From Diphasiastrum complanatum (Eukaryota; Streptophyta; Lycopodiopsida; Lycopodiales; Lycopodiaceae), in the NCBI GenBank assembly GCA_029204225.1, contig CM055106.1, positions 41,308,368 through 41,372,367 on the forward strand: 64,000 nucleotides of DNA, written 5' to 3'. This document shows, in pieces, positions 22,300 through 34,539 of this stretch. Numbering within the stretch: the first letter of the stretch is position 1; the number at the start of each line of letters is the position of its first letter. The notes under the pieces are model-generated. The model made no database searches, had not been told where the DNA came from, and was given only the letters and a program-made list of their open reading frames with translations. The position numbers were made by a program, and so were the translations under genes.

Positions 22300-24990
22300 A
22301 AAACAGATCTTTGATAAATACTGGCAAGTTGTGCCTGAACAATTCTAGATTATTACCACTTTAGCTGATATATCAAGATTAGCAAAATCCTGCCCCAGTT
22401 GATACATCAAAATGAACAAAATGTGACTCAACAATGCAACATTTTTTAGAATCTTTCACCACATTGAAGTCTTATTGCTCCCTTCTTGATTACGTTTATC
22501 CTTGATTTGAAGGACTGCTTAGAAAATGTTTTTATGAACCCGCTGGCAAACTCCATAGTTGGCCTAAGAAAACAATTCATTCCCACTCTCAATAATTATG
22601 TTTGTCCTTCAAGTATAGCTCAATGACCAATCATTAGAGGAGTTCCAAAATAAAAAAAAACCTTTTGTAAAGATACTTTTTTTTTCTAGTTCCGACCTCC
22701 AACTTGCCCAATGAAAATGCTCAAATTTGAAATCTACGTAACGTAGCTCAAATAAACTAAAAAATAAAAATATATTACAACAAACTTTGAAAGTTGCATC
22801 GGGCAGCATGAACGTATCCCATTGGTTCCCTCTTTCTGTTTGACACATGCTAATCTGCCCATCGTCAATACCTCAAGTTAAATTTACTTAACTATGATAG
22901 TTAGTATAATGAAATTGGTTAACTGGACTGGTTATAGTTATAGAAATATAATATGCACAGTTGCTAGAAATACAATATGCACAATAACTGTGACTACCGT
23001 GGCATTCTCATGAGATTAAATGTGATACAAAAAATTGAATTTAGTATCAGAGAGATTTTTGGTGCTTAAGCTTTGAAAACGGCAATGGCAAGGAGACCGG
23101 GATCTACAGTTGAGTTACAATGAGAAAGATGGCGTTGATAACTGGAAGCCAACAAAATATACGAAGAATTCATGGGTGTTGTTGCATCCATCATCAAAGG
23201 GCAATTTTTGACAGAAGAAAAGGGCAAAGATGACATACAAATCTTATTAAAAAGCAAAGATTTTGGAGTTTAAGACAACTCCTGGAGGTGACTCTATATC
23301 GGAAGTTTTAGTACAACAAGTTTATATGCATTCAAAAATAAAAGTACAAGATATTAATCCTCATTATCATCGGAATGTAACTATAAGTATATCAAAACGT
23401 ATGCACTCTACTTTAATCATATGTGTTTTTTGATTGATGCTCTTCAGATTATGATTTAAATATTTCAACGTTCTTTTCTTTCAGATTTATATCCATCAAA
23501 CATAAGTGAATGGGAGCCAACACAATCACTTGCAAGAATATTAAGTGTGATTCACTTTGATGTTGGAAAGCTGCAATATAGAGGAAGAAGTCCCCAAAGG
23601 AACTTGTAGAAAGTGGTATATATTTTCATATATACCACAAACGGATGAAGGTTTCGGCAAGCTTGAAATTATTTCATTGCCAAGTTTTTAGAGTGATGAG
23701 GGGGTGTTAGAAATGCCATGAAGAAAAGTACTGGTTCGAAAATTGTACACCTAAGTTGGTTTCTCTCATTGCACATATTTGTTGATTTTTTCTCAAGTGC
23801 ATGTGTTCGAAGGACACCAACTTTATTTGTTTGCAAGGATATATTTGATGAGACTTTGTCTGATCTCATGGATCAAGGCTAGGATAGTAAAACAAATAAT
23901 GATATAGAATGTAGGATAAAAAGGTCATCAATGATCTTCCATTATCAAATCGAAAAACAAATGCTCAGTCTCACATTTAGCTATCAGAGATACAAGAAAA
24001 CTGACGGCACACGGCTATCACTAGATTAAGACTTTGAACTAAATGGTCACACAAACCTAAAGGAGATAAGCATCATACACAACGAAGAATTTTTGACTAT
24101 GGTTGACGTGGAAGAGCATTAGATGCTTGATTTTATCAGAACAGAGCTCATGTTATTACATAACAATCTACCGACTTATTTTAGATTCATCATCAACGAA
24201 AGACTCGTAAGTACTCTATGTTTAATGCCATTTCAAAATAGTACAAACTAAAAGAAAATGACATAATTTGCAATAGCACATTCATTAATATTTGTCTTGT
24301 CACATATGCGAAAAAGACAGGAGCTGCAAAGATCTACTTACAACAATCACCATTGAAGAACAATAGACTCAAATAAATTTCAGCAAAATTTGTGTATAAA
24401 CTCTTTCATTCATTCAATAAATGGAAGCCTTGGGCTCCCAAATTCAAAATATACAAATTATATTTTCCTATCAATATTATACATTTTCAATCTATATATG
24501 CTCTATGATATCTATATTTTTCTAATATTTATTTAGTATAATAACATCATTTGGGATGCCATCATCAACAAGGGGTGGTTGAAGCCCTGCCCTCGCCAAT
24601 ATGCTTAGGATTATTTCTTGCTTGAATCTGTATACCTGGGATGCTGTGTATTCAGGAAGTTTAAACTACAATATAGAATATTCACGTATCAGTTACAGTT
24701 AGAAAATTTCCAGAATAGAAAAATGAATCACGATTTCAAAACAAAAAATAACCAAAATAAATTACCTTTGAAATATCAACATCCTGTTGAAGGATGAACC
24801 ACTCAAAAAATAACTTTGCATTGTACAAAGTGTAGCAACCATAGCTGAATGAAGCTATAAACAGCAACAAGCATTTAAATTAACTTACTTGCAATGATAT
24901 GACACAAGAATGTATTTTGTATTTGTTGTGCATCTACTAAACAGACACTGCGATAAAGTGTCGTTCTTCTCCTAATTGCTTGGAGGAAAA
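22300..24990. other. No recognisable gene
   Basis: AT-rich sequence. Short coding-like stretches on + (about 23070-23450 and 23490-23610) read through without strong motifs and I cannot assign them. They could be decayed parts of the neighbouring CACTA element or of an unrelated gene. Confidence 0.45.
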
Positions 24991-25070
24991 AACTTTACTT
25001 GAGTCTTCAATAATCTGCAAAAACAAATCCTTAGTGCCTTGGCCATTTGATTCTTCTTTGATGCTCTTAA

Positions 25071-26135
25071 CTAGCTCCAAATTGCCAGTTTCCAATTGGT
25101 GTTGATGAAGCACATTAAGATCAACCTCTTAATCTTCCTTTTGACCATAGAAATCATTGACCAAAACTTGTTTCCAAAACCGTAAATGACATCCATTTCA
25201 TGAAGACAACCATCTATATGCATAACATCATCCACACAAGAAGATGTACCAAAACATGTGAGTACAGCCAAGTTTGTACCTTCCACAACTTGCTTACCCT
25301 TCTCATCATATGCAAGCCTTGTTGGCTTTTCCCTTTGCCTTGAAGATTTTCTTGGAACTTGACTTGGAAAGGCATCTCCACCATCATCATCCATAGATCC
25401 ATCACCATCAAGAAAGTTAGAAGAAACAACTTCAAGATTGTTTGTTCCATCCACATCAACTTTCTTTGGCAGATTGCTTTCTTCAAAGATGACATCTCTA
25501 GAAATGAAAATTTTCTTGTTGAAGGAATGTAGACTTTGTAAGCCTTGCTTACTTCACTATAGCCAACAAACACACCCGTCTTTGATGAAGGATCTTCTTT
25601 AGTTCTATCATCAAGAGTGATATTGACGAAACAAGTACAACCAAAGATCCTACAATGCTTGACACTCAGCCTCCTACCATAGAGGATCTCAAAGGGAGTC
25701 TTACCATTCAAGGAAGCACTTGTCCATCTGTTACAAAGATAGTTAACACATGCTAAAGCTTCCCCCCAAAAATACTAGGAAGATTTGCATGTAGTCTCAT
25801 TGCCTTGGCACATTCACAAAGGGTTTTATTCTTCCTTTTGGCCACACCATTCTGTTGTGGAGTACTAGGACTAGAGTGCTCTCTCTTAATCCCATGTGCT
25901 ATGCAAATTTTTTTGAGCTTAAATGAAGTGTATTTCCCTCCATTATCTGATCTTAAGCATTTGATCTTTGTATTGAATTTTTTTCCATTTCATTCTTGAA
26001 CTTGACAAATGTAGTAAACACTTCATTCTTGGTTTTAAGAAGATAGACCCAAGTATACCTACTAAAGTCATCAATGAAAGTTGCATACATCTTTGCCCCA
26101 CCATTGCTAGTTGTACTAGAAGAATGAATATAATA
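25071..26135 (-). pseudogene. Copia integrase fragment
   Basis: Minus-strand frames read, in order, KMYATFIDDFSRYTWVYLLK (about 26105-26040), CLRSDNGGKYTSFKLKK (about 25960-25910), STPQQNGVAKRKNKTL, then NGKTPFEILYGRRLSVKHCR (25708 downward) and TGVFVGYSEVSKAYKVY. This is the DDE integrase core plus its C-terminal region. A TAG falls before the YFWGEA motif near 25775, and frame shifts follow near 25500 and 25980. The end toward 25071 trails into a KSSRQREKPTRLAYDEKGKQ linker of the type that precedes RT. No LTRs are attached, so this is a truncated insertion. Confidence 0.88.
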
Positions 26136-26235
26136 ATGCACAAGTTCAAAAACTTCTAGACGATGCATGGGAGACGTGATGAGCCACCACAAATCGGAGA
26201 TCCAAAATGCGGTGACAGCTGAAAAGTCTAGGCCA

Positions 26236-27540
26236 TACAACGTGCACAAGGACGATTGGAAGTTTGCAAAGAAATAATTTCAAAAAAATCCAGATCGTTT
26301 CAAGCAACAAAGAGAGACAACTAAAAAGTGGCTGGAGACTGTAGGGTCCTCTCACCTTGGCAGTGGCGGCCAAAGTTTTTTTCATGCCCATTTTGTAAGT
26401 CTCTTGACCCAATCTTGAATTTGATATTGTCGTGATTAAATTACAATCACCAATTTGCAATTGTCGGTTCATGGAGAAATCTATCGTAAAACAGTCTCCC
26501 ATGAAAGAGGAGTATAAATATGCATATTTTAACATGCAATCATTATTCAAACTATTGGAGAGACGAGGGGTGAGAATTGATTGGGATGGATATTCGGAGG
26601 TATGTATTATGGCTTCAAGATATATTTTAACTTCACCACATTCATTTGGTCGGACACTCTAACAACATCACTTACAAAATTTACACATCTATATACGCAA
26701 GTATCGCAGTCCCAGTCTCATGAATCACAGTCACATGAGTCTGATGACCATGGCCAGGATGGGGACGATTCAAAATTTACACATCTATATACGCAAGTAT
26801 CGCAGTACCAGTCTCATGAATCACAGTCACATGAGTCTGATGACCATGGCCAGGACCGGGACGATTCAGCTGGATCTAATGATCAGACGTTTCATTCTGA
26901 TATATGTTTGTAATTGGAACATTTATGCATAAATATACTTAATTTGTTTAAGTCCTGTATAAGAATCTTCAATTGCATGAAATGTAATTTAAATGTTTGC
27001 AATTTTTTATTTATCAATTATGAACTACTTTTCGTCATCCTCTTTTTCCGTAGGTTGTCTCATGCGAGTGATAACGTGACCACCGCACTCACATAATGGA
27101 GGATGAGCAGGTTGGTCGTGTGATCACTCACATGAGGCAACTCACGCATGTTTGTTGTTAAGTCATCTACATGAATATTCAAGTCCAAACTGTGAGGGCA
27201 GAATGGAGCCATTTCATAGGGTTATAACGGGGTCCCTCGGAGAACCTTGGCCTCCACTCTCAAGGTGAGAAGGTCCCTAAAGTCTGTAGTCACTTCCTAG
27301 TCGCCTCTCATTGTTGTTTGAAGCGATCTGAATTTTCACGGAATGCTTTCTTTGCAAACTTCCAGTCTTCCTTGTGCCTTGATTCAGATGGATATTCTAA
27401 GGTATATATGGCTTCAAGATATATTTTAATTTCACTACATTCATGTGGCCTGACTTTCACTCTCATCACATTTCTCAAATAACTGACACATCTTCATTGG
27501 ATGCAGGTATCGCAGTTTCAATCTCATACATCAAAGTCCC
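26236..27540. repeat. Inverted and direct duplication of a gene-like segment
   Basis: The segment at about 26236-26395 (+ reading DDWKFAKK, then NPDRFKQQRETTKKW) recurs inverted at about 27226-27372 (minus reading DWKFAKKAFRENSDRFKQQ). Another segment, starting GATGGATATTC at about 26584, recurs in direct orientation at about 27387-27535. So two blocks are present twice, one pair inverted and one pair direct. I do not recognise the protein. Possible origins are an unclassified transposon or a rearranged host gene fragment. Confidence 0.65.
26581..26913 (+). CDS. Unrecognised short ORF with 32-residue tandem repeat
   Basis: A 110-codon frame contains two in-frame 96-bp tandem copies (starting 26675 and 26771). 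Each encodes KFTHLYTQVSQ, then QSHESQSHES and DDHGQDxDDS. The copies differ at only a few bases (S/Y and G/R changes). The tail is acidic and Ser/His-rich. No domain is recognised. A diverged relative of its N-terminal half occurs at 27387-27535, where the homologous Gln/Ser part follows a TGCAG that could be an intron acceptor. It may be a transposon-borne or dead exon. Confidence 0.35.
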   Translation: MGWIFGGMYYGFKIYFNFTTFIWSDTLTTSLTKFTHLYTQVSQSQSHESQSHESDDHGQDGDDSKFTHLYTQVSQYQSHESQSHESDDHGQDRDDSAGSNDQTFHSDICL

Positions 27541-27595
27541 CTCTTTAATTATGCTTATAGCGACCTTTGGAGCATTTTTAAAAAAACAACTTATT

Positions 27596-27781
27596 AGTGT
27601 GCACAAAAGGTAACTTAGAGTCGCCCTTTAACAAAGTTCATAGGGTAGCCAAAAGCCAGCCTTAAAGTAGTGGTTTAAAAGTTGGTGTTCAAAGAGGAAC
27701 CAATGATTCAAAGGGCAGACACCTAAACCCACCTTTTAAACTAGTTTAAAGGGTAGTTTTGGGCCACCCTTTCTACACACT
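27596..27781. mobile_element. MITE candidate with AGTGTG terminal inverted repeats
   Basis: The 186-bp unit starts AGTGTGCACAAAAGG and ends with the imperfect inverse (CCTTTCTACACACT). Similarity continues inward through CCCTTTAA on both sides. It is non-coding. A poly-T run on the right hides any target duplication. It resembles a small non-autonomous DNA transposon. Confidence 0.5.
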
Positions 27782-27799
27782 TTTTTTTTTGTAATGGTT

Positions 27800-30160
27800 G
27801 TGCTATGCATGCCTTAAGATGGCCCTAATTTTGACTATTTCTCCCAAAAAACTTGTCACATTCAAATATAATGCCTCTATCTTGCAGTATTCCAGTGGTA
27901 ATCCGTCATATACGAAATTTGAACATCTACTTATTCAACCAAGATTACAAATGGGTGTTGCTCTGTCTATTGGACAGACAATATGTGTAATTAGCATTTA
28001 ACACCTACTGCACTTGCCATGTGTTACTCCAAGAAATGTAAGAAAAGACAATGTGAGAGGAGGTGGCTCCTCGCTTTTATTCTTCAAGTATGTTTGAGAA
28101 TGGTCTTCCTAGTTATCTTAATTGGTGGTAAGGGTCATTTGACAAGGTACAACAAGCTCCTTAGGGTGAGACATAACTTTGAAAATAATCCAAACCATTA
28201 TAATGAAGGTCTCTACAAATTTTTACCTATAGTGAAACAATTTCATGCACCATTCTCTAGGATAAATCAATTTACTGAATCGGTCAAAATTTTTACCAAA
28301 TGTGAAAATTCTTAAAGGAATTTTAATATCTCATTATGGACTTTGATGGCCTTATTGAGTAGGTATATTTTTGGACATGGCTTTTCCTTTTGAGGAATGG
28401 TAATTAGCTGTAGCTCAAAAAATTTGAGTGAATCTAAAAAAGTTACAAAAGGAATATCTTAATGTAACATATTGAGAAATGTTATTTCCCAAATAGGATG
28501 AGTGTACACTTTGAAACAGGATGAGTGCATTGCTATTCTACGATAATAAAAAAGCTCTCTTCAAAATTGAAGTCAAAAGCTTGAGACTATTGTTGCTACA
28601 AAATATACCATTTGTCTTCAAAAAAATCTATGCCTTCAAATTTCAATCATCTTTACAATTCGAAAAATCTCACAACTCATGAGTCCAATTAATCGATGTA
28701 TGTTAAATTATTATCATTTTTTAAAATTAAAAGCAATTGATATATTATGAGAACCTTTGCCATACATACGACATTCAGAATTAAAATAAACAAGGTGATT
28801 GATATATAACAAGAGACTATGCATTGAAAAAAAAATTGTTTTAGAAGAATTAAAATAAAAAAAAAAGAATCATTTATATGCTCAAACTCACCTATGAATG
28901 ACACCTCTGATTATAGCAAATAATCACCTTACAACTATCCTTGCAAAGCTAAAAACTAATGATTACATTTTAGAAACAAATAAAGAACTCATGTTAATGG
29001 TTAAACTCACCTTGGAGTGAAATTTGATGATTTCAAATTGTAAAACATAAAAAACAAAGGTTTCATTTCAAAAAAAAAATTTGTTATTTATTTCACCTAA
29101 GAGTGACAACTTAGCTTTTAGCAAATAGTTCTAATAGCTCGTCACTATAATGACTAAGTTAAAAAATCATATAATTTGCCTTTCAAAACACAGGCTTGGG
29201 CTCCTTAAACTTCAGAGTGGTTTCAGACTACACTCCCTAGCAATTCCTACATTAAAATGAAAGTAGAGTCACTCAAGCTCATTTTGTGTACATGGGGACA
29301 TCGCTTGACATATTAAGTTGTCAGGGACAACTTAAGTAAAATGGACCACTGGTATGGCATGGATTTAAACTAGCCAATCGAATTGTGACACTCTATTTAG
29401 CACTTACCATCCACGTTAAAAAGGGGAAAGTACATTGCTTGTAGAACTCACTTCACAATGCTCAAAAAATGGGCAACAATTGAAATGGCTAGATAAAGAT
29501 CAGTGCTTATAAAAAATCGATAAAAACAAAAAGGCCAATTGTTAGATTTGGCATTTTACCTTTTAATTATAGATTTGTATGTTTATAAAGTTGGTTAAGT
29601 TTAAGGTCAATAATTTTTTGTTTTTAGTAAATAAAATGCAGGTGGCTTACTTCCTAGAAATGTAAACCACAATGTTATGGGCACTTAAAATTAAATATAT
29701 TAAATTAACTCTAAAGTTTAAACTATTATGTTGCACATTGCACGTTGCAATCTGGAAGTTTAGCCTGATGTGAATTAGAGTATAGACTCTCGAACGAACT
29801 ATTGGCAAGTTGCCAATGACTCGAGAGTCAAGACTGAGGAGGATACCAAACTTCCAAGGGCCATAAATAGGTGGTGGCTGATTTGGTAGGTAATTAATGA
29901 CTTTAAGGCTAAGACTCGAGAGTAGAGACCTTTACTCGGCCCTCTGAACTAACAAACTAATTAGTAATATTCATAAGTCTTAACGATTAGTTAGAACTTA
30001 GTACTAGTTGATACTTCGAGAATCAGGAATCAGAGCTAGACTTTAAAGAGTGTAGTGCCAAAATTTCTTAATACCCTGTGGAGGCTTGACATTTCACATT
30101 GCACAATTTCCAATTTTCAGGCTTGGAAGTTGGCGCTTCATCACTGAGCAGTTGGTTGAG
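27800..30160. other. AT-rich stretch without recognisable gene
   Basis: The longest frame, 28019-28315 (+, 98 codons), has no motif I recognise and no coding support. At 29780-29930 the word ACTCGAGAGT recurs three times, in both orientations, which is a minor repeat. Nothing else is supportable. Confidence 0.5.
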
Positions 30161-30163
30161 GCT

Positions 30164-30268
<105 letters not shown>

Positions 30269-30710
30269 GCTCTCGCTCAATAGCTATTGTTCATCGCACG
30301 CTGTCACTCAATTTCTGAAGCGAGGCTGGGAAAGATTAGTAGTGCACATTGCACAATTTTCAAATCTTAAACATGATTAAGGTGCTTCCAATAAAAGAAA
30401 TGATGGAAGGTCTTTTCTATGTTCAAATAAAGATGAAAAGAAGGATAATAATAATGAGCTCAACAAATTATTAGGCTAATTCAAATACCTACTATGATAA
30501 AGGCTTAAGGTTTTTTTATAAGACTATAAAAACATTTTATGAAGACTCAAAGAGAATTGTTGCTAATCAAGACTCATGACTCAGAGTGAGGGTTAAAAGA
30601 GGTAAATGTTGGAGTAGCATATTTCGGCCTAGCAAGTAATGGTGGTGTCTCACAAATCTATCTTTGGGTGGGAGATGATATCGGCATTTTAATAGATGGT
30701 GGGGTCGTGT

Positions 30711-31124
30711 CTCATATCCATTAGATCGTTGCTACACTTCCATTAGATGGTTGTTGCACCATCAATGTCATTTCAATGATAGTCGTGCAAAATAAGCTCA
30801 CTTTAACCGATGTGACGGTGGGGTCTTGTCCCATCTCCATTAGATCATTGCTACACTTCCAATAGATGGTTGTTGCACCATCAATGTCATTTCAATGATA
30901 GTCCTGTCCATCTCCATTAGATCGTTGCTACACTTCCATTAGATGGTTGTTGCACCACCGCTGTGTCATTGCAACGATAGTATTGCAAAATAAGCTCACC
31001 TTAAATCGATGTCCATCTCCATTAGATCGTTGCTACACTTCCATTAGATGGTTGTTGCACCACCGCTGTGTCATTGCAACGATAGCATTGCAAAATAAGC
31101 TCACCTTAAATCGATGTGACGGTC
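30711..31124. repeat. Minisatellite upstream of ASR (4 copies, 77-119 bp units)
   Basis: Four copies of TCCATTAGATCGTTGCTACA followed by CTTCCATTAGATGG start at 30717, 30836, 30913 and 31018. The last unit is 105 bp and near identical to the one before. The full unit also carries CAAAATAAGCTCACCTTAA and ends in GATGTGACGG. The array stops about 80 bp before the TATA-proximal promoter elements of the ASR gene, so it may form part of the upstream promoter. Confidence 0.88.
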
Positions 31125-31146
31125 AAGCGTCGTGTAGGTTTAAAAA

Positions 31147-31265
31147 CACGTGTCAAAGCGCGTGTCAAATAAAGCACGTGTGGGCAACGCGTGTTCAATG
31201 TTAGCCGACCCTTAAACTATGATATTTTCTCGTTGATATTTTAGATCTCCGTTTACGTATAAATA
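31147..31265 (+). promoter_or_regulatory. ASR promoter: two ABREs, two CE3-like motifs, DRE core, TATA box
   Basis: CACGTG cores lie at 31147-31152 (CACGTGTC) and 31175-31180 (GCACGTGTGG), both good ABA-response elements. GCGCGTGTC (31158-31166) and ACGCGTGT (31187-31194) resemble coupling element CE3. GCCGAC at 31204-31209 is a DRE/CRT core. TATAAATA at 31258-31265 sits about 107 bp before the ATG. ABRE plus CE3 is a known pairing in ABA-induced promoters, which suits an ASR gene. Induction by ABA or drought is inferred. Confidence 0.75.
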
Positions 31266-31371
31266 CACACACACATCTCCTATATAAAATGATATGCAGC
31301 TTCGCCTTTGTTTTCTTCCGGAATAGCTCGAGATTTGCTGTTTTCTTCGAGTGATTGTGATATATATCAGA

Positions 31372-32059
31372 ATGGCGCATTTGTTCCAGCACAATAAGGA
31401 CGCAAAATCGCCGCAGGATGTGCTGAAGCAGCACAAACGCCATGAACACATCGGTGAGGGTGTTGGCTTGGGTGCAGGAGCTGGCGCTCTGGTGAGTTTC
31501 AGTCCATTGCTAAGGTTGCGTGATCAGACCTTCGTTGCACCTTGTTGGGTTGTGTCTCGCAAATCATATGATGAAAGTTGTGTTTTTTCAAGTGGGATTC
31601 AGTAATCTGTGATTCCGGATTTGTGGTCTGTGATGATGCTGGAACGCTTGTAGATCAGCACTTTTGTTCAACCTTAATAATCACATCTGTCAGGGGCTAT
31701 CGGATTTTCACTTTGCGTTCCCTGTTCGAATAACGTATTTAGAAAATCCCAGAGTCACAGTTTATCTATTGTTGTATTCGTCTAGTACTCTCCTCTCCTG
31801 AAGTTCTTGAGTTTTTGGTTTCTGAATTGGTGTGTTGGAGAAGTAGTTCAGCAATCTTAGGCCGTCTAACACAATGCGTTTGATCCAGTATGAAAAACAT
31901 CAAGCCAAGAAGGATGTGGACCATGCTCACAAGCACAAAATCGAAGAAGAAGTTGCTGCAACGGGAGCCGTCCTAGCTGGTGGTTATGCCTTTCATGAGC
32001 ATCATGAGAAAAAGGATGACAAGAAGGAGGTTAAGGCTGAAAAGAAACACCACTTCTAG
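31372..32059 (+). CDS. ASR: ASR protein (ABA/stress/ripening-induced, ABA_WDS domain)
   Basis: Two exons, 31372-31491 (40 codons) and 31889-32059 (56 codons plus stop), are joined by a 397-bp GTGAGT...CCAG intron in phase 0, giving 96 aa. The join reads [14 protein letters not shown], matching the ASR family pattern of a short His/Lys-rich N-terminus followed by the ABA_WDS domain. Exon 1 begins [10 protein letters not shown]; exon 2 has [23 protein letters not shown] and a Lys/His tail ending EKKHHF. Family members are small, hydrophilic, zinc-binding and partly disordered, act in nucleus and cytosol, and protect against water stress. The start sits in a good context (AGAATGGCG). The promoter carries ABREs. 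A genomic copy of exon 2 lies at 7800-8042. Length is at the short end for the family. Confidence 0.92.
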
Positions 32060-32099
32060 AGATCTTGCACTCTGCACACACGACACCTTTATTATGAAA

Positions 32100-34100
32100 G
32101 ATTCTAAATAACTTTTAATGCACCAAGCGTCTGTTTCGTATCAATGCCGCGATCAATGCGCGATTGTATGTTTGATGTTTTGGTTAGACTTTTGCGAAAC
32201 TATGATTCGCTTTTTCTATACCCTCCCTCATGTTTGTTTGCGGAATTCTTTTCTGTTGTGTGATGTTTGTTGTGTGTTGTTTGGAGGATCTGTAAATCAA
32301 CGTGAATACATGAAAAAGGAGCATAATAGCAAAAGAGAGAAGGGTTTGTAAATATATCAGTAGATTGCAATTTAGTTCTACAATATTTACATTTTCTTCA
32401 CATTCGTCTTCTATTTTAAGTAAATCAAAGTTGCATTTTTTTCTCATTATTTAGACTCCTTAAAAACAAAATGGGTGATCCAATGTTTTCAACATTGACA
32501 AAGTTGTTCAGATGCAAATTTTGCTTTATAATGGTCTTGTGAAAAAAGCTTAGCTTCTAAAACGTCCATTATGTTTTTCAAATCTTGATTCTATTGCATA
32601 ATGGTCATGTGACAATGTAGCAATTATGCATTACGCAATGAAATGATCTGCAAAATGTCTTGTGCTCGGCTCATTCATAATAGATCATCGCTTCCTATTG
32701 CTATGCTTTTGCTATGTTGTTCGTGTGGGTAAGGTGCATTGAACTCATTAGGGCTTCTTCCATGTGCTATGGGCCTCTTCACTCCTTAACCCATGACCCA
32801 TTTTTGATGTTCTTTCTTGGAGGACACCACCCCTTTTCACAAATCCACTTCACATATCACCATGCATTTCCCCCGTTCACACTCTACCAACTGCCATTAA
32901 CTTGCAGTAACCGATGTATTAGCCAAAGATTGTTTTTTTCAAATATTGTATTACTTGCTCAACTGGATGCGTGGAGGATGATCGTTCTCTCCCGATTTCC
33001 AACTCAGGAGAGCATGCATGAGGTTGGAGAGGGTGACTTGTTGCACAAGTCAGCCGTTGCATGGGTCCATGTGAAGGTGACAAAATGACTTGGCGGTCTG
33101 TTCTTGACATAAAGAACGGTGGGCCATGTTCACTCTCATGTGAAGATGCTCCAACCCAACAAAATGGGCCATGGCTAACAAAATGCTTCTAGGTTTTCAA
33201 GTGAGGCTTAAACTTGGAACCAAAGAAACTTTGGTTCCCAGGCTAACCAGCTAACCTAACTCTTTGGATAGGTCCAAGAAAATAGCTTGGGCCTTGGCCC
33301 AATTGATATTGTTATAGAGATCACTTTCATTGTTTATAATATGAGGTTTAATGTTTTATAAGAGACTTTGTATTCACAAAGTCCCTCAAACTCATAATTT
33401 CTTTACAAGAAGTGCAACTTTGCAAGAATTCTCTTCAAGAGCATAAAAGAATATTTCAACCAAATTTTTTACTTAGAGACTATCTATTTTTCATGCAAAA
33501 TGGGCAATTTATGAATAAATTGTCAATTCAATAAAGTCAAGTTATCGCAATTTTGGCATAATAATCTACAAGTGATAGTAATGTGAAGAAAATACTCCCA
33601 TCATTCAAGATAAACAAGGATATTGTACATTGACTTTCTTGTATCCATGTTTCCTACTGAATGTGAATTACATTATCTTTGGAAATTTTTTCTATTTACT
33701 ACAAATTGCCTTTGTTGTATTATAGAAAATGCTAGTAACAAATTGCTCTTCTGGTATATCTAATTGTCGAAATGCACATGTGATTGATGGCGATATTTCA
33801 TATACAAACTCAAAAAAGAATGTTTTGGCATCCAACGGCCTTGCCATAATGGTGATATTTTGGTATTTTTCGTAAATATTTGGTATGGACTATCATTGAG
33901 ATTGGATCGAGAATACTTTCACTATGCAAAACAAAATTGTCCTATGAGTGGGGTTAAAGGTGGGTTTCCTTATCTTGAGGTTTGGATATTCATGAATTTG
34001 TTATTTATATTCACATTTTGTTATTCAATATTCATGTTTTCGTGACTTTAATGATGGTAGCATGATTTGAAACGATAATGATGAATAATCTTGGCCTCAC
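32100..34100. other. No recognisable gene
   Basis: 3' flank of ASR followed by AT-rich sequence. The frame 32714-33088 (124 codons) is the longest but has no motif and no neighbours that would support it. Confidence 0.5.
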
Positions 34101-34104
34101 AAAA

Positions 34105-34510
34105 AGGAGTTTTTGAGAGAGAAAGAAAAGTGTCTTCTAGAGTCTACAAAATCAATGTTGACACATCATGAATCGCCAAAAACATTTTGGGCATAAGTTG
34201 TTTCTACAACTTGTTATGTACAAAATTGATCAAGCACCAAGCCTGTCAACAATAAGACACTAGAAGAAGCTTGGTCAAGTATCAAACCTTATGTCATGCA
34301 TCTCAAATTTTTGGTTATACAGCATATGCTCATATTGCTTTTGAGCTAAGAAAAAAGCTTTGATCCAACACGTTTAAAGTTATTCCTTATTGGTTATTAA
34401 TCTCAGTACTAAGCAAACAAATTTTACAATCCTGAATTTGGAAAAACTTTTGACAACATGGACATTATTCATTAAGATGATTTTTTTGATAAAAATCAAA
34501 GATCCAAGAT
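34105..34510 (+). pseudogene. Copia integrase C-terminus / pre-RT fragment
   Basis: Across + frames, stops included, the reading goes SMLTHHESPKTFWA, then NNKTLEEAWSSIKPYVMHLK, AYAHIAFELRKKL and NKFYNPEFGKTFDNMDIIH. This is the order of copia sequences after the integrase core (xFWAxA, TPEEAWxxxKPxVxHLxxFG, KLYNP, xRDVxFxE). There are several frame changes. No LTR was recognised on either side. Confidence 0.75.
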
Positions 34511-34539
34511 CAACTTGCCATGGTTTTTTTTTTTTTTTA

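Noticed and set aside
32714..33088. 124-codon + frame downstream of ASR
   Set aside because: No motif, composition like intergenic sequence, no supporting signals.
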